From assembly GCA_944385645.1 (NCBI GenBank), contig CALWYA010000003.1:1-31005 (forward strand): a stretch of DNA of 31,005 bases, in the 5' to 3' direction. The stretch comes from an uncultured Oscillospiraceae bacterium. Its GTDB lineage: Bacteria; Bacillota; Clostridia; Oscillospirales; Oscillospiraceae. Below the pieces are notes generated by a model, which was not told the DNA's origin, did no database searches, and saw only the letters and a list, made by a program, of their open reading frames with translations. Within the stretch, counting starts at the first letter, position 1. Each line of letters opens with the position of its first letter. Of the stretch, positions 29,201 to 31,005 are shown one piece after another. A program made the position numbers and the translations under genes.

Positions 29201-30117
29201 CCGCCCCGGCGTGGGCCCTGCTGGCCCTGGCCGCCGCGGGGCTGGCCTTCGGCCTGTGGCAGGGGGTTTCCCGGCGGCGCACCCTCCGGCGGCTGAGCGC
29301 CATGCTGGACCGGGCCATCGCCGGAGGCTTCGGGGAGGACCGGTTCGACGAGACGGAGCTGTCCGCCCTGGAGGGGAAGCTGACCCGTTTTCTCCGGGGC
29401 TCCGCCGCCGCGAAAAAGGCGGTGGAGGGGGAGCAGGCGGCGGTGAAGGCCCTGATCGCCGACATCTCCCACCAGACCCGCACGCCAATTGCCAATCTCC
29501 TGCTGTACGCCTCTCTGCTGAGCGAGGGGGAGCTGTCCCCGGCCCAGCGGGAGCAGGTGCAGGCCCTCACCGCCCAGGGGGAGAAGCTGTCCTTCCTCAT
29601 TCAGGCCCTGGTGAAGGCCTCCCGGCTGGAGGCGGGCATCGTGGTCCCGGTGCCGGCCACGAACCCGGTGGGGCCGCTGCTGGAGGGGGCGGCGGAGCAG
29701 CTCTCCCAGGCGGCTCAGGCCAAGGGGATCGCCCTGACCGTAGAGTCCCTCGACGGCCAGGCCGCCTTCGACCCCCGCTGGACGGGGGAGGCCCTGTGCA
29801 ACGTGGTGGACAACGCGGTGAAGTACACCCCGGCGGGCGGGCGCGTGACCATCTCCGCCCAGCTGCTGGACTCCTTCTGCCGCGTGGACGTGGCGGACAC
29901 TGGCCCCGGTATCCCGGAGAGCGAGCAGGGGGCCATCTTTGACCGCTTCTACCGGGGGACGGACACCCGCGCCGCCGACGGCCTGGGCCTGGGGCTGTAC
30001 CTGACCCGGGAGATTTTGTCCAAGCAGGGCGGCTATATCAAGGTGGCCTCCCGGCTTGGGGAGGGGAGTACCTTTTCCCTGTACCTCCCACGGGGAGAAT
30101 TAGGAATGAGGAATTAG
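29197..30117 (+). CDS. Sensor histidine kinase with minimal sensor region
   Basis: 306 residues. There is one N-terminal membrane helix (about 3-22), no extracellular loop and no HAMP domain seen, then a linker and a full kinase core. The H-box is ADISHQTRTPIAN (phospho-His92), the N-box NVVDNAVKYTP, G1 DTGPGIP and G2 GLGLGLYLTREI. The lack of a sensor domain suggests that the signal comes through a partner membrane protein, as BceS-type kinases sense through the ABC transporter; this is inference, since classical BceS has two helices. The final residues LGMRN and the stop are encoded by a MITE-like repeat (30098-30216), so the original C-terminus may have differed. Confidence 0.92.
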   Translation: MTAPAWALLALAAAGLAFGLWQGVSRRRTLRRLSAMLDRAIAGGFGEDRFDETELSALEGKLTRFLRGSAAAKKAVEGEQAAVKALIADISHQTRTPIANLLLYASLLSEGELSPAQREQVQALTAQGEKLSFLIQALVKASRLEAGIVVPVPATNPVGPLLEGAAEQLSQAAQAKGIALTVESLDGQAAFDPRWTGEALCNVVDNAVKYTPAGGRVTISAQLLDSFCRVDVADTGPGIPESEQGAIFDRFYRGTDTRAADGLGLGLYLTREILSKQGGYIKVASRLGEGSTFSLYLPRGELGMRN

Positions 30118-30216
30118 GAGTTAGGAATTGTGGAGCCGCCGGAGGCGGCAAATTGAAAATTGGTCCGGCTCCGCCGGACACCAAAACTCCTATCTGCTAT
30201 CTCCTCACTCCTATCT
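30098..30216. repeat. MITE-like palindromic repeat element
   Basis: The two ends (30098-30133 and 30181-30216) are imperfect 36-base inverted repeats, about three quarters identical when one is reverse-complemented. They are built from TTAGGA-like units (AATTAGGAATGAGGAATTAG at the left end). Inside lie two small GC hairpins, GCCGCC-GGA-GGCGGC and GTCCGGC-TCC-GCCGGAC, joined by AAATTGAAAATTGG. No coding capacity. It overlaps the end of the kinase gene. Confidence 0.65.
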
Positions 30217-30277
30217 CCACATGATTCTTTCAACTCTGTTAGATTTGAGAAAGATTTTGGAAAGAATGCTGTGGTAG

Positions 30278-30311
30278 AGTCTGTATTGTCGAAAGGCAAT
30301 ACAGACTTTTT
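30278..30311 (+). terminator. Intrinsic terminator/attenuator before the ABC ATPase gene
   Basis: A 13-bp stem (30278-30290/30295-30307, one U-G wobble) closed by a GAAA tetraloop runs straight into TTTTT (30307-30311). It ends just four bases before the GGAGG ribosome binding site (30315-30319) of the ATPase gene, so transcription must read through it to express the transporter, unless a promoter overlaps it. Confidence 0.82.
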
Positions 30312-30328
30312 CCTGGAGGTTGATACCC

Positions 30329-30997
30329 ATGACGATCCTGGAGACCAAAGACCTGAAAAAATATTACGGCAAGGGGGACACATTGGTCCGCGCCCTGGAC
30401 AGGGTGGACCTCACCGTGGAGGACGGGGAGTTTGTGGCCATCGTGGGCACCAGCGGCTCGGGCAAGTCCACTCTGCTGCACATGCTGGGGGGACTGGACC
30501 GGCCCACCTCGGGCACCGTCACCGTGGACGGGAAGGACATCTTCTCTTTGAAGGACGAGGCCCTCACCATCTTCCGCCGGCGGAAGATTGGCTTTGTGTT
30601 CCAGAGCTACAACCTGGTGCCGGTGCTCACCGTGCGGGAGAACATCGTCCTGCCCATCCAGCTGGACGGGGGCAGGGTGGACGAGGACTATGTGGGCCAG
30701 GTGGTGACCGCCCTGGGCCTGGAGAAGAAGCTGGACAGCCTGCCCAGTCAGCTCTCCGGCGGCCAGCAGCAGCGGGTGGCCATTGCCCGGGCCCTGGCCA
30801 CCAAGCCCGCCATTCTCCTGGCCGACGAGCCCACCGGCAACCTGGACAGCCGCACCAGCCAGGACGTGCTGTCTCTCATGAAGGTCACCGGCCGGAAGTT
30901 TGCCCAGACCATGGTGATGATCACCCACAACGAGGAGATCGCCCAGCTCTCCGACCGGATCGTCCGCATCGAGGACGGCCGGATCGTGACGCGGTAA
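30329..30997 (+). CDS. ABC transporter ATP-binding protein (MacB/BceA type)
   Basis: 222 residues, the length of stand-alone ATPases of the MacB/LolD/BceA group. Walker A GTSGSGKST (40-48), Q-loop FQSYNLVPVLTV, signature LSGGQQQRV (142-150), Walker B ILLADEPTGNLD (162-173) and the switch His200 (MITHNEE) are intact. It energises a FtsX-like permease that is expected immediately downstream, beyond the window; a GGGGG ribosome-binding-like run follows the stop. Position after a response regulator/kinase pair suggests a Bce-type antimicrobial-peptide sensing and resistance module. ATG 30329 has GGAGG 9 bases upstream; the TTG at 30320 abuts that site. The window edge prevents identifying the permease. 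Confidence 0.92.
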   Translation: MTILETKDLKKYYGKGDTLVRALDRVDLTVEDGEFVAIVGTSGSGKSTLLHMLGGLDRPTSGTVTVDGKDIFSLKDEALTIFRRRKIGFVFQSYNLVPVLTVRENIVLPIQLDGGRVDEDYVGQVVTALGLEKKLDSLPSQLSGGQQQRVAIARALATKPAILLADEPTGNLDSRTSQDVLSLMKVTGRKFAQTMVMITHNEEIAQLSDRIVRIEDGRIVTR

Positions 30998-31005
30998 GGG
31001 GGCGG

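Noticed and set aside
1..31005. CRISPR array, insertion sequence, phage genes or toxin-antitoxin pair
   Set aside because: No regularly spaced direct repeats, no transposase/integrase motifs and no small toxin/antitoxin gene pairs were seen anywhere in the window.

Overview
The window is a GC-rich chromosomal segment, most likely from an anaerobic gut Clostridia/Oscillospiraceae-type Firmicute (Flavonifractor, Lawsonibacter, Intestinimonas and relatives are the kind of organism meant). That placement is an inference. It rests on Gram-positive Shine-Dalgarno sites (GGAGG/AAGGAGG) before nearly every gene, consensus TTGACA/TATAAT promoters, lipoprotein signals, a HisZ-dependent short HisG, a PHP-type histidinol phosphatase and a Bce-like two-component system next to an ABC ATPase. 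No rRNA, tRNA, CRISPR array, transposase or integrase was found.

Layout. (1) 1-3482, nitrogen assimilation: the 3' part of gltD, a 300-bp intergenic cluster of strong hairpins, and on the minus strand an ammonium transporter fused to a C-terminal PII domain, with its own promoter and a long hairpin at the transcript 5' end. (2) 3574-7564: a LysR regulator divergent from a YczE/YitT-type membrane protein, with a T-N11-A palindrome between them, then an Old-Yellow-Enzyme/2,4-dienoyl-CoA-reductase-type flavoprotein that lacks one expected iron-sulfur cysteine. (3) 7628-15942, minus strand: a complete histidine operon transcribed hisC-B-Z-G-D-H-A-F-I-E-J. The genes overlap or nearly abut. It starts at a consensus promoter with a palindrome over the start site and ends in an intrinsic terminator.

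(4) 16100-27445, plus strand: a lower-GC catabolic island. An operon of ten genes encodes a KduD-like dehydrogenase, a Gfo/Idh/MocA oxidoreductase, a TIM-barrel sugar isomerase, a complete tripartite tricarboxylate transporter (substrate-binding lipoprotein, TctB, TctA), a HIT-family protein, a D-2-hydroxyacid dehydrogenase, a DapA/KDG-aldolase-family lyase and a PfkB sugar kinase. A separately promoted pair follows: a LacI regulator translationally coupled to a PfkB-fold protein whose catalytic motifs are degenerate. The set looks like uptake, oxidation/epimerisation, aldol cleavage and phosphorylation of an unidentified sugar acid, and it is the best candidate here for an undescribed system.

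(5) 27507-31005: a lipoprotein gene on the minus strand, then a response regulator/histidine kinase pair and an ABC ATPase. A palindromic MITE-like repeat between kinase and ATPase supplies the kinase's last codons and stop, and a textbook intrinsic terminator sits just upstream of the ATPase ribosome binding site, suggesting attenuation. The permease partner probably lies beyond the right edge.
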